Part shown: positions 4,841-12,254 of the stretch, one piece after another
Numbering within the stretch: the first letter of the stretch is position 1
Layout: each line of letters starts with the position of its first letter
Origin: JBDREA01 sp043820265
GTDB lineage: Archaea; Altiarchaeota; Altiarchaeia; IMC4; JBDREA01
Direction: 5' to 3'
Assembly: GCA_043820265.1 (NCBI GenBank)
Contig: JBDREA010000057.1
Coordinates: 1 to 12,848 of the forward strand
Length of the DNA: 12,848 bases
The notes under the pieces: generated by a model
Database searches by the model: none
What the model was told of the DNA's origin: nothing
The model's input: only the letters and a program-made list of their open reading frames with translations
Position numbers and translations under genes: made by a program

Positions 4841-7800
4841 ATGCCCCCTACCCAAACTGCTAAGAGAAGGCCTCAGATAATAGTCAATGAAAAAGGACAG
4901 AAGGCGAACCTAGTTCTACCAAGAGATCAAGTTAAAAAGATAACATCAGACCTCGCAAAACACACAGAACTAGACCAAATCGCGCCCATGGATGTAATCG
5001 GAGCCATGCACAGAAAACACATCGACGAAGCTGAAATCACAAAATTCATAGGATTCGTAAAAACCCATGTAGGGGTAGAAATTGGAGGAAGACTCACCCA
5101 CGAACACTCAGCATTCCAAGAACACCCAATCGGAGTAAGCCTCACAGCCGAAGAAAAAGAAGCCATCAATGCTAAACTGACAATACAAGACGAAAAAGGC
5201 GCAGCCATCAATTTCAGAGACTTGGTAAAGGCTGAACGGAGCCGACTACAAAAAAGAGAAACCCACCAGGATGAAAAAAGAGGGAGACGAGAAAGTCTAA
5301 CACCTGGAAAAAATGAGTCAGATGAATCCTTCAAAAAAAGAGTAAGTGAGGCTGATCTTGAAGCACGATATGAAAAAGCAAGAGAAACACTAACGGATTT
5401 CCACGGAGAAGACGGTGCACTACTTGACGCAATAAAGGTATCGAACGCACTCGCCGACGATAAGCTTGCTGAAAGCCTGATGGTTCCAGAGACCAAACGA
5501 TGGAAGGAGCTCAGAGAGGATCCGTCAATCGGAGACTGGGTGAAATTGCGGGAATCGCTTGACCAAGCAACTGACTCAACGACGCAAACCCAAATCAGAC
5601 GACAACTCAAAGCCAGAGAAAAACAACTCACCTCAGCAAAAGACCCCACAGAAGTGGAGGCGACGATACAAAACCGGAAAAAGATCGAAGAAGCAAAGGG
5701 GATTGTCTCCCTCCTCGGAGCAGCACCCATAGTACCTGACCCAAACGCTGTCTGGGATCGGTTAGATGATGCGGGAAGGGAAAAATTCCTTGCAGCATCA
5801 GGAGACGACCAAGTTAAAGCAGCGGAAAACGCCACCACATTATACCAGCGTATACTCTACGAGATGGGTAGAGTTGAAGGAGTCAAAGTCATTATGCCAG
5901 AACCTGCGGCCAAACCCGTGGCAAAACCTGCTAAACCAACAGGCATAGGAGAAACGCCAAAACCTGAGCCTAAAACTCCTCCAAAAGAGGAACATAAAGA
6001 TGTAATTGGACCAACATTATTCGAGGATATCCTCAAAGAGATGATCAAAAATCAGAAAGACTCTCCAACTGAACCCACTGTAATAACAGGCCATCACAAC
6101 GTAATAGTCCACGGAGACGGCGGGGATGTTTACAACGTCGATCTGAGTAACACAGTCATCGAGGCTGGTGCTACGGTAATCATCGGGGGAAAGAAGCTCA
6201 CAGGCGAAGACCTACCCCCAGGTGTCGTAAAACGTCAAGCCCCCCACGATGGAAAAAGCCTCAACCAGTCAGCAGCCCATCGACTAAATTTCGCAATTGA
6301 TCTGAGCAGAGACCGCTTACTAATAAAAGAATTGATAGTAGGCATTGAACGATTTAAACCTGAAGCACTCAAATTACTGGCGAATGGCCAAGAGTTCGAA
6401 ACAGGCGAAGAATTCATTAACATCATGAGGCAGATCCTTGAGGAATCTGGCTCACCCGATTTCATCAAGGGAAGACTCGACTACAACATCGGGAAAGCAT
6501 TCGGGGAACTTGCAGGAGGGATCGGAAATGACGAAAACTTGCAAGAAATAAAACAAGTATTCGCCGAAAAAGCCGAAAAATACAGCAGCACAGAAAATGC
6601 TAAATCTTATAATCAATCCATGGATAACTGGATCGCAGATCGCCAGTTGGCTAATTTAGAAGAAGACGAAACAACTAGAAAATTCTATCTTTCACAGTTA
6701 AGTCACCCAAGCGAAGCAGCCTTAAGATTCGTCCAGCAAAACCTGGGAGCGTCTGCAAAAGAGCGCGAAAAAAATTGGGGAACAGATATTGCAGAAGAGG
6801 AATACAAAAGAGACATAGGAGAACCTGGATCTCCAGTACCTCAACCAGACGAACCAGTTACTGAGCCCCCTACCGAACCGACGGTTGCATCAGGCTCCCC
6901 AGCACAAACAGACCCCCAAGCTTCAAGTGGATCTCAAGCGTCAAAAACAGGGGAAGCGGTTACACCAGACGTGATCCTCAAGGCAAGAGATGAGAGAGTA
7001 CAAGTATTACTTCAAAATCCTGGCGTGGCAGAATACGCCCAGCTAAACCAAATATGGGCTGATACAAATTTCGATCTAGAACTACCAATGGGATTTGATA
7101 AAGCAGAAAATTTCCAGCAATTACATAGAGACGACCAAGACGCAGGTGAACTTCTTGGATGTTATAATAAGATAATTGAAAAAATCCGAAAAGGAATGCT
7201 GGTCGATAGAGGTATCTTCTCACAGCAGGATTTGAATGCGGCAAATATTCCTTTTGAGAGAGCTCAAACTCTTGAAGGAGATGCAAAAGGCGAGGCATTA
7301 TTTGAGGCGTTAAAATCTATCGATGGAGTACTTGTTCCAAAAAGAAAGGAATGGGAAGCCAAAGCGAGAGAGCTTTTTGATGGCGAACATAAAACTGAGC
7401 TCATTGAGTTTCATGATTTAAGTATCAACGCGGCCTTGCCGGCTTTTCTCAGAGATCCCGTGGGAGATGCCAGAGATTATCCCGAAGATGTTCCTAAAGT
7501 CCGAAAATTACTCCAAAGCCTCGGCTTCGACATAGCAGCCGACGGAAAAACCTTCGTGAGGATTGGAACCGAGCCGGGTTCTGCAAGGGATGCTAATGCA
7601 CCTTCAAGCTCTCAAACACCGCAAACAGGGGAAGCGATTACAACAGAAGAAGTATTAGCCGCTCAAACGGAGAAACTCAAACTACTATTGGAAGATAAAG
7701 ATGTGGCAGAGTATGTGGAGATACGTAGAGATCTAAATAAAATTAGCAATTTATATATCCCCCCTGACCTCGACAAAGCCCAGAGCGTGGAGGAATTCGA

Positions 7801-9220
7801 TCAAGGATCCTGGCCTCTTCATGAAAGATCGAGAAACGTACCTAGGACTTTAGAGAGAACAGATTACGTTGAAAGAGGCCTCCTCACCGATGATGTAGTC
7901 CAAGATGTGATAGCTCTGGTTTCAGAAACTAAAGGCTTAGATGAAAAAGGAAGAGACCAGAAATTATTTGAGGCTTATAAAAAGCTGGATTCAGCGACTG
8001 CACCAAAAAGAACCAAGTTGGAGGGGAGAGAACGGGAATTATTAAGGGGTGAAAGTGCTGAAAAAATCGAAACATACAATACAGTTCAAGGTTCCTATAA
8101 CCTAAAATCTTTCCTAGATGACCCTATTGATTACGCAGAAAGATATCCTTCGTTGGTAGAAGACCGTAAGGCAACCCTTGCAGCACTCGGTTTTACCATC
8201 GCATCTGACGGAAAAACTATTGTGAGGATTAAAGGAGGACATGATTCGGCAGCGACTCATACGCCTGATTCAGGGAGTCCAGCTCCTGTAGCACCAACGG
8301 CAGGTCCAGAACCCGTCGTCCCAAAGGCATCTGATAACGGACCTCCACCCTCCGCACAGCAAACCCAATCAGCCGGGGATATTGACGCGGCGGTCTCAGC
8401 CAGAATGGATGAAGGGCCTGTAAGCGGTGATAGAGCCTATGATCTGGGAGTGAAAGTTGGAGACATCATCTATGAATCCCTGGGAGCCGATAGCAGAGCG
8501 GGCGTAGATTTGGATAGTGTGTTGAAAAAGATTCGAGATCTTCCCCGAAACAAAAAGAAATTGTTAACCCCCGATGGTTCCCATGCCCTTGCAGTAATCA
8601 GTGATGGGGTGATAGGAGCCCTCTCAGGCACGTATCCGTCTGAAGAAGCCAGAATTGAAGCGAACACGTGGCCGAACCTTAGAGCTGCTCTCGATTCTGC
8701 CAGTAATGCCCTTACCTATGAAGAAAGGGTCGACGCCGTCGCAAGCCAGAAGCAACAAGCCTATCGACCGCAAGAGTTCTTCAACGGAGTTGCATCCGTC
8801 CTTTTCGTGCGAAATAATACAGAAGGTGTCGCGAAGTTCCTCAGAGAAAACAAACTCACCGTTGAACCAGGAGATATAAGCCGGCTGAGAGAACTCTGTC
8901 AAGATCCTGACGCGGCAGCACAAATCAGGGATAGCATACAAGCACTAATGGAAAACATAGATATGAAACATTTTACCTTCCTCGAAGACGAGATGCCATC
9001 ACTTTATAGAGCGTTGAAAACCGCCATTCAGGACAAGAAAATAGATACTGTACACCAAAACAGAATTACCGCGAAAAATCTCGACCACAATCCCACAGGC
9101 TGGCTTTCATACTTCGCTGACGCACTAGAGATGACGCAAAGTACTATTCCACCAGATACTCAAAGAAAATCAGGCCCTAGTACAAGTTCTAGTATTCAAG
9201 AAGACGATTTCCCCTATTAA
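4841..9220 (+). CDS. Giant protein of unknown function (1459 residues) with an internal tandem domain
   Basis: I do not recognise this protein. It has no signal peptide or membrane segment and is rich in Glu, Lys, Ala and Asp, so it is probably cytoplasmic and mostly alpha-helical. Pro-rich linkers divide it: residues 1-350 (charged, helical), a linker at 353-385, a beta-like stretch at 414-450 (GHHNVIVHGDGG), helical sequence to about 660, a Pro/Ser/Thr linker at 661-702, repeat 1 (703-908), linker, repeat 2 (929-1133), linker to about 1175, and a helical C-terminal part to 1459. The modular layout suggests a scaffold or multi-partner binding protein, but that is only inference. It is transcribed away from array 3 and converges on the surface protein gene, with a 64-base gap holding nothing recognisable. 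No frameshift is seen. ATG 4841 is chosen for its position after the TATA-like boxes. Confidence 0.8.
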   Translation: MPPTQTAKRRPQIIVNEKGQKANLVLPRDQVKKITSDLAKHTELDQIAPMDVIGAMHRKHIDEAEITKFIGFVKTHVGVEIGGRLTHEHSAFQEHPIGVSLTAEEKEAINAKLTIQDEKGAAINFRDLVKAERSRLQKRETHQDEKRGRRESLTPGKNESDESFKKRVSEADLEARYEKARETLTDFHGEDGALLDAIKVSNALADDKLAESLMVPETKRWKELREDPSIGDWVKLRESLDQATDSTTQTQIRRQLKAREKQLTSAKDPTEVEATIQNRKKIEEAKGIVSLLGAAPIVPDPNAVWDRLDDAGREKFLAASGDDQVKAAENATTLYQRILYEMGRVEGVKVIMPEPAAKPVAKPAKPTGIGETPKPEPKTPPKEEHKDVIGPTLFEDILKEMIKNQKDSPTEPTVITGHHNVIVHGDGGDVYNVDLSNTVIEAGATVIIGGKKLTGEDLPPGVVKRQAPHDGKSLNQSAAHRLNFAIDLSRDRLLIKELIVGIERFKPEALKLLANGQEFETGEEFINIMRQILEESGSPDFIKGRLDYNIGKAFGELAGGIGNDENLQEIKQVFAEKAEKYSSTENAKSYNQSMDNWIADRQLANLEEDETTRKFYLSQLSHPSEAALRFVQQNLGASAKEREKNWGTDIAEEEYKRDIGEPGSPVPQPDEPVTEPPTEPTVASGSPAQTDPQASSGSQASKTGEAVTPDVILKARDERVQVLLQNPGVAEYAQLNQIWADTNFDLELPMGFDKAENFQQLHRDDQDAGELLGCYNKIIEKIRKGMLVDRGIFSQQDLNAANIPFERAQTLEGDAKGEALFEALKSIDGVLVPKRKEWEAKARELFDGEHKTELIEFHDLSINAALPAFLRDPVGDARDYPEDVPKVRKLLQSLGFDIAADGKTFVRIGTEPGSARDANAPSSSQTPQTGEAITTEEVLAAQTEKLKLLLEDKDVAEYVEIRRDLNKISNLYIPPDLDKAQSVEEFDQGSWPLHERSRNVPRTLERTDYVERGLLTDDVVQDVIALVSETKGLDEKGRDQKLFEAYKKLDSATAPKRTKLEGRERELLRGESAEKIETYNTVQGSYNLKSFLDDPIDYAERYPSLVEDRKATLAALGFTIASDGKTIVRIKGGHDSAATHTPDSGSPAPVAPTAGPEPVVPKASDNGPPPSAQQTQSAGDIDAAVSARMDEGPVSGDRAYDLGVKVGDIIYESLGADSRAGVDLDSVLKKIRDLPRNKKKLLTPDGSHALAVISDGVIGALSGTYPSEEARIEANTWPNLRAALDSASNALTYEERVDAVASQKQQAYRPQEFFNGVASVLFVRNNTEGVAKFLRENKLTVEPGDISRLRELCQDPDAAAQIRDSIQALMENIDMKHFTFLEDEMPSLYRALKTAIQDKKIDTVHQNRITAKNLDHNPTGWLSYFADALEMTQSTIPPDTQRKSGPSTSSSIQEDDFPY
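6947..7567 (+). repeat. Protein repeat 1 of the giant gene (residues 703-908)
   Basis: It begins TGEAVTPDVILKARDE and ends LGFDIAADGKTFVRIG. It is matched by repeat 2 beginning exactly 678 bases (226 codons) later. Shared landmarks in order are TGEA(V/I)T, VAEY, DKA, RG, LFEA, PKR, REL, an FL-DP segment, YP, LGF-IA-DGKT-VRI. The DNA at the repeat starts (ACAGGGGAAGCG) is identical, although the interior has diverged. Confidence 0.75.
7625..8239 (+). repeat. Protein repeat 2 of the giant gene (residues 929-1133)
   Basis: It begins TGEAITTEEVLAAQTEK and ends LGFTIASDGKTIVRIKG. It aligns with repeat 1 over its full length, with the best matches at the two ends and a divergent middle. A Ser/Pro linker precedes it and a longer Pro-rich linker follows, consistent with duplication of one folded domain of about 205 residues. 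Confidence 0.75.
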
Positions 9221-9284
9221 TGATAAATGGGGATAAGACACTTGAAATACTGGATTCGCAGAGGATAATCCTACCACCAAACTA

Positions 9285-10574
9285 TTATACCCCCCCTAAC
9301 CTCGTTTGTTCTTTTTTGTATAATGGTTTAGGTCGGTTTTTGTAGTAGACTGCCCCTGCGATCATTCCCATTAACGCTAAGAGGGTCGTTACGGTACGCC
9401 AGCTTGGAAGAAGGCTTCTAAGGGAGATGGAGGGGAGAGTGATTTTTTTCGTTTCTTTTGGTTGAGTTTTTGGAGGAGATACTGCCTTCGCCGTGAGGTC
9501 CTCCAAGACCTTTTTTAATAGCGTCGATTCCGTCTTTTGTTCGGTTATCATAGAGGATACGCTTGAGGATTGTGTAGTCATAGGTTTAGATGTTGTAGAA
9601 GTATCTACGGGAGAAGTTGTGGGTGGAGGAGAGGAGGTTGTTGTTATTTTTTCTATCGTTGATGTGGGAGGAACTGATGTTGTAGGAGGATTAGTTGTTG
9701 TTAGGGGAGGTGCGGTTGAGGGTGTAACAGAAACTGTGGACGTTGTCTTTTTGGGTTTCGCCGGGTTGAGTTGGTAGGGACGGTTTCCCCGGCCGCCTCC
9801 CCCGCCGGATGAAACGGTCGTTGTCGTCGAGATGGAAGTAGTAGTAGTCGAAGATGCGTTAAAAGAGAAAGTTGTCGAGTCAAGGCAAAACCCTATCTTC
9901 CAGGCGTCGAGCTGAAACAAACCTGAAGATGATAGGTTGAACTCAGTTGTCTCGTTCAATCTGAAGGAATAATGCCCTGTTTCGTTCATCAAGTTTTGAA
10001 AAAACGGATCTGCGAGATCCCAGACGCCGTTTCCGCCCAGTTGGTTGACTCCTAGACTGGCGTTACCGACAGATTGATTTAAGGAATTAGCCGAGGAGAC
10101 AAGGATCGAGGTGCCCCTGAAAACATCGGTTGGTGAAACGGTTACGGTAAGGGGATCACCTTGGATGGTGAAATCTATCTTAGAGGAATTTACTGTTTCG
10201 TTTGCCGTGAGAACCGAAGCAGAAAAGTAGTGGCTTCCGCACCTAAACGAGGAAAGTCTTCTAAGCCAAGAAGAAGAAAAAGAGCTTGAGTTAAAGGACT
10301 GATTAAGGTTCTGGTTGAAGATGAAGTCAAGTGAGTTGTTAGAGGATGAGACGATTACATCATCAAAGTAGATGTCTAGCTCGACTGAGACGTTGCTCTC
10401 GTTTCGTGAGATGTTTTCAAAGACGACCGAAACCATGAACTCCTCTCCAGCGGACACGTTTGAATCAGACAGTTGAAGAGATACACCGCTGAAGGGGGGA
10501 GAGGCACTTACGAGGCCTATTAATAAGAAGAAAACGAAACCTGAACTGATGATTGCACACCACCCTTTTCTCAT
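9285..10574 (-). CDS. Secreted, sequon-rich surface protein with Thr/Pro stalk and C-terminal membrane anchor
   Basis: 429 residues from ATG 10574. A GTG at 10589 would add five residues, but the ATG is preferred because GGGGGTGGTG lies just upstream as Shine-Dalgarno and MRKGW gives a normal signal-peptide start. The signal peptide is about 1-23 (cleavage near VSA-S). Residues 25-240 form the ectodomain with about 15 N-x-S/T sequons and two Cys, in a beta-rich pattern. Residues 240-345 are a Thr/Ser/Pro stalk interrupted by a Gly run. A membrane helix lies at about 394-411, followed by a short basic tail. It is a likely envelope glycoprotein; the sequence does not show which ligand or process it serves. 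The GT-C enzyme at the left edge could act in its glycosylation, as inference only. Array 2 lies directly upstream. Confidence 0.75.
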   Translation of the reverse strand: MRKGWCAIISSGFVFFLLIGLVSASPPFSGVSLQLSDSNVSAGEEFMVSVVFENISRNESNVSVELDIYFDDVIVSSSNNSLDFIFNQNLNQSFNSSSFSSSWLRRLSSFRCGSHYFSASVLTANETVNSSKIDFTIQGDPLTVTVSPTDVFRGTSILVSSANSLNQSVGNASLGVNQLGGNGVWDLADPFFQNLMNETGHYSFRLNETTEFNLSSSGLFQLDAWKIGFCLDSTTFSFNASSTTTTSISTTTTVSSGGGGGRGNRPYQLNPAKPKKTTSTVSVTPSTAPPLTTTNPPTTSVPPTSTIEKITTTSSPPPTTSPVDTSTTSKPMTTQSSSVSSMITEQKTESTLLKKVLEDLTAKAVSPPKTQPKETKKITLPSISLRSLLPSWRTVTTLLALMGMIAGAVYYKNRPKPLYKKEQTRLGGV

Positions 10575-10590
10575 AAAGAAAAACACCACC

Positions 10591-10605
10591 CCCTAAAAAC
10601 TAGGG
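10591..10605. repeat. Small hairpin in the 5' leader of the surface-protein gene
   Basis: CCCTA, loop AAAAC, TAGGG: a perfect 5-bp stem. If transcription starts about 25 bases downstream of the TATA box at 10626-10636, it lies near the very 5' end of the leader, about 17 bases upstream of the start codon and touching the Shine-Dalgarno region. Whether it matters for translation is unknown. Confidence 0.35.
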
Positions 10606-10624
10606 ACAAAAATATGAGAAAACG

Positions 10625-10637
10625 AATATAAAAACGC
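10625..10637 (-). promoter_or_regulatory. TATA box of the surface-protein gene
   Basis: The minus strand reads GCGTTTTTATATT, a good match to the archaeal TATA consensus, about 55 bases before ATG 10574. This predicts a leader of roughly 30 bases that contains the Shine-Dalgarno. The box is part of the 22-bp end shared with array 1, so the hairpins of array 2 would lie upstream of transcription start for this gene. Confidence 0.5.
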
Positions 10638-10669
10638 TAAGTTTTCCACAGCTCTCCGCTAGGAACAGC

Positions 10670-10725
10670 GACGCGAAAAATTCCACTTGAATTTTTGCGT
10701 CCAATTTGCCTTCGACAAATTCGGA
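10670..10725. repeat. Twin bulged hairpin of array 2
   Basis: Hairpin 1 is GACGC (10670-10674), bulged G10675, AAAAATTC, loop CACTT, GAATTTTT, GCGTC (10697-10701). Hairpin 2 is TCC (10700-10702), AATTTG, loop CCTTCGA, CAAATT, bulged C10722, GGA (10723-10725). The first bulge is on the 5' side and the second on the 3' side, as in the twins of arrays 1 and 3. Confidence 0.7.
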
Positions 10726-10738
10726 ATCTGTCCCTGCA

Positions 10739-10766
10739 CCCTGGAAATCCTTTAGATTTCCTAGGG
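10739..10766. repeat. Bulged GGAAATC hairpin of array 2
   Basis: CCCT (10739-10742), GGAAATC, loop CTTTA, GATTTCC (10755-10761), bulged T10762, AGGG (10763-10766), followed by TTGAC. It corresponds to the second hairpins of twins A and E in array 1, which also have GGAAA/TTTCC stems, a 3'-side bulge and a following TTGACC. Confidence 0.7.
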
Positions 10767-10792
10767 TTGACTCGCAGTGTGAAAAACTTGCG

Positions 10793-10848
10793 TGTCACTA
10801 CCATCGGTAGATAGACTGATGGCATGAGATGACCGATGGTAGTTGACA
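10793..10848. repeat. Long-stem hairpin at the far end of array 2
   Basis: TGTC (10793-10796), ACTACCATCGG (10797-10807), a 25-base loop, CCGATGGTAGT (10833-10843), bulged T10844, GACA (10845-10848). The bulge plan is the usual one but the loop is unusually long. The loop contains a second GATGG (10818-10822) that could pair with CCATC (10801-10805) and compete with the long stem. It lies 17 bases beyond the synthase stop on the minus strand. Confidence 0.65.
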
Positions 10849-10865
10849 TGTGTCGGTAAGAAAGC

Positions 10866-11921
10866 CTATTTCTCAACTATCGACTCTTTGACTTTCATGC
10901 CAAAGTGCCTACCCGCCTCTTCGACGTAGCCCAGGACTTCTGCGCCGGGCTTGATCTTTGTGACGGAAACGGGCTTTTTGTTTTTTGAAACCAGATTGAT
11001 GGTCTCTGCGTTTTGTAGGATCGTCTGGACCTTGACGCCTTCGGCTTCAGCCTCCACTAAGATCAACGGCCTCTTTTCTATCTTCACTCTCCCGACGATG
11101 GCGGGCTTTCCCTCCCCTTTGATGTTCACGACCAAGACCTCCATCCCCGCTTTCAGCTCGCTTAGATAGTTCGTCTTGTCTTTGGGTGCCTTGATGTATG
11201 CGTGAACCGGCCCCGCATTCACCCTAAAGGGTCTTGCGGCCACATATTCGGAATCCATGCTTTCGCTGTGGACCAGAAAAAATCCATTGCTTCCCGAGCC
11301 CACAAGCATCCCCTCTCCAACCACCATCATGGAGCAGGTGTCCACGCAGACGCGGTCTCCCATTCCGACCTGTTCGACTTTCGTTACAGTAAGGACTTTC
11401 AGATTGAGGCGCTCCTCAGAAAGCATCTTTTTCACGTATTCGCCGGTCTTTTTCACGGTGGAGGGATCGCCGGTTTCAAGCACGATGCCGTCCACTCCGA
11501 CCTCCATTGTCTCAAAGACGAGCTTTGCCTCTTTTTCGCTTCGAACCTTTGCAATGAGCTTGCATTTTGTCCCTTGCAGCTTTGCTATCAGGTTCTCCAG
11601 GGGAATCACTTTCCAGTTCTTGTTATCTACGACAAGGTACGAGGCTTTTTTTCCAGCTTGCGCTGCGGCATCTTCATCCCCCTTCGTACCAATCTCAATA
11701 TAAGCTGATTCAAGTTTCTTCTTATCGTAGGTGGACTTAAGATCTGAGAGGAGAATATCTGCTCCTTTCTTAAATCCCGCAACCTTGACGTCCGCAAGTT
11801 TTCGAATTTTTTCCCAGTCCTCCTCGTTCGCTAAGACAACCGAAAAACCAGACTCCAACGCCGCGGTGATGACGTTCTTCCTTTTGGCCCAAGATCCACC
11901 TAAAGCCTTTATCCAAAGCAC
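10866..11921 (-). CDS. aroB': 3-dehydroquinate synthase, type II (archaeal AroB')
   Basis: 351 residues, close to family length. In this family the enzyme converts 2-amino-3,7-dideoxy-D-threo-hept-6-ulosonate to 3-dehydroquinate with NAD+, the second step of the archaeal shikimate entry that bypasses DAHP and classical AroB; it is cytoplasmic. Diagnostic stretches are GVDGIVLETGDPSTVK (142-157), VGMGDRVCVDTCSMM (185-199), GEGMLVGS (202-209), FLVHSES (215-221), ARPFRVNAGPVHAYI (229-243) and YLSELKAGMEVLVV (252-265). The start is GTG 11921, fixed by an in-frame TGA two codons upstream and a GGAG at 11931-11934. It is divergent from the small winged-helix gene. Its usual partner, the ADTH synthase, is not in the window. 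An ACT-type regulator lies about 6 kb away, but nothing links them directly. Confidence 0.93.
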   Translation of the reverse strand: MLWIKALGGSWAKRKNVITAALESGFSVVLANEEDWEKIRKLADVKVAGFKKGADILLSDLKSTYDKKKLESAYIEIGTKGDEDAAAQAGKKASYLVVDNKNWKVIPLENLIAKLQGTKCKLIAKVRSEKEAKLVFETMEVGVDGIVLETGDPSTVKKTGEYVKKMLSEERLNLKVLTVTKVEQVGMGDRVCVDTCSMMVVGEGMLVGSGSNGFFLVHSESMDSEYVAARPFRVNAGPVHAYIKAPKDKTNYLSELKAGMEVLVVNIKGEGKPAIVGRVKIEKRPLILVEAEAEGVKVQTILQNAETINLVSKNKKPVSVTKIKPGAEVLGYVEEAGRHFGMKVKESIVEK

Positions 11922-11944
11922 TTTTCACAACTCCAAAATAGTAG

Positions 11945-11982
11945 ATGAATAATTAATTGAAACATAGGAACCTTTAAATACT
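11945..11982. promoter_or_regulatory. Divergent promoter region between 3-dehydroquinate synthase and the winged-helix gene
   Basis: TTTAAATA at 11973-11980 is a good plus-strand TATA box, predicting a start near 12003 and a leader of about 38 bases for the gene at 12041. Its reverse complement, TATTTAAA, is equally TATA-like and would give a minus-strand start near 11951 with a leader of about 30 bases that retains the GGAG of the synthase. A second minus-strand candidate, TTAATTATT, lies at 11948-11956. One shared box serving both genes is possible. Confidence 0.45.
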
Positions 11983-12040
11983 GTGCAGAGAATAAGTTAC
12001 TTCTCAAACAATAATAAAAAATAATTGATGAGGTATAGAC

Positions 12041-12244
12041 ATGGATTTATGGGGTGAAATCGGAACAACCGCAGGAGAGATTTACACGAAATTCGCAGGA
12101 AAAAAGGCAACAGACATTGCATCAATAAAGAAGAAAATCAAATCAAAGGTTGGTGTCGAAATAGCTATCGGCTGGCTGGCAAGAGAAGGCAAGGCTCGAC
12201 TGCAAAAAAAGGGAGCCAAGCTTTCAGTGGAGATTCTTCCCTAA
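12041..12244 (+). CDS. Small winged helix-turn-helix protein (DUF2582-like)
   Basis: 67 residues starting MDLWGEIGTTAGEIYTKF, then IASIKKKI, VEIAIGWLAREGKARL and a short final strand KLSVEIL. This order (helix, helix, recognition-type helix, beta hairpin) and the length match a family of single-domain winged-helix proteins found in archaea and bacteria, whose role is not established. GAGGT at 12030-12034, six bases before the ATG, is a clear Shine-Dalgarno. The gene ends ten bases before the stop of the convergent membrane protein gene. It lacks a ligand or dimerisation domain, so it may be an accessory DNA-binding protein or an adaptor. Confidence 0.75.
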   Translation: MDLWGEIGTTAGEIYTKFAGKKATDIASIKKKIKSKVGVEIAIGWLAREGKARLQKKGAKLSVEILP

Positions 12245-12254
12245 GAATTCCTAT

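Larger units (their letters stand above)
10628..10850. repeat. Hairpin array 2
   Basis: This non-coding stretch lies between the 3-dehydroquinate synthase stop and the surface-protein promoter. It begins with the 22 bp identical to the end of array 1 and contains a closing stem (10635-10649 with 10779-10792, bulged T10638), a small CGCT/AGCG hairpin (10657-10670), a twin bulged hairpin, a GGAAATC hairpin and a long-stem hairpin at the far end. Both flanking genes are on the minus strand, so it could be transcribed as the 3' untranslated region of the synthase mRNA; arrays 1 and 3 lack such a context. Confidence 0.75.

Noticed and set aside
4927..5838. 303-residue minus-strand open frame opposite the giant gene
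   Set aside because: Antisense shadow: low-complexity Ser/Phe-rich translation, no start signals, and the plus frame is continuous over 4.4 kb.
9221..9284. Terminator or small RNA in the gap between the two convergent genes
   Set aside because: Only a weak GGAT/ATCC inverted repeat and no T-run; nothing supportable.
9493..9777. 94-residue plus-strand frame opposite the Thr-rich stalk
   Set aside because: It is the Val/Gly/Glu-rich complement of Thr/Pro codons on the other strand.
10575..10589. GTG 10589 as start of the surface protein
   Set aside because: It lies within the G-rich Shine-Dalgarno stretch; ATG 10574 has better spacing and gives a standard signal peptide.
10628..10850. Set of intrinsic transcription terminators
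   Set aside because: Stems are not followed by T-runs on the transcribed strand, there are several in a row, and two of the three arrays lie between divergent gene starts where no terminator is expected.
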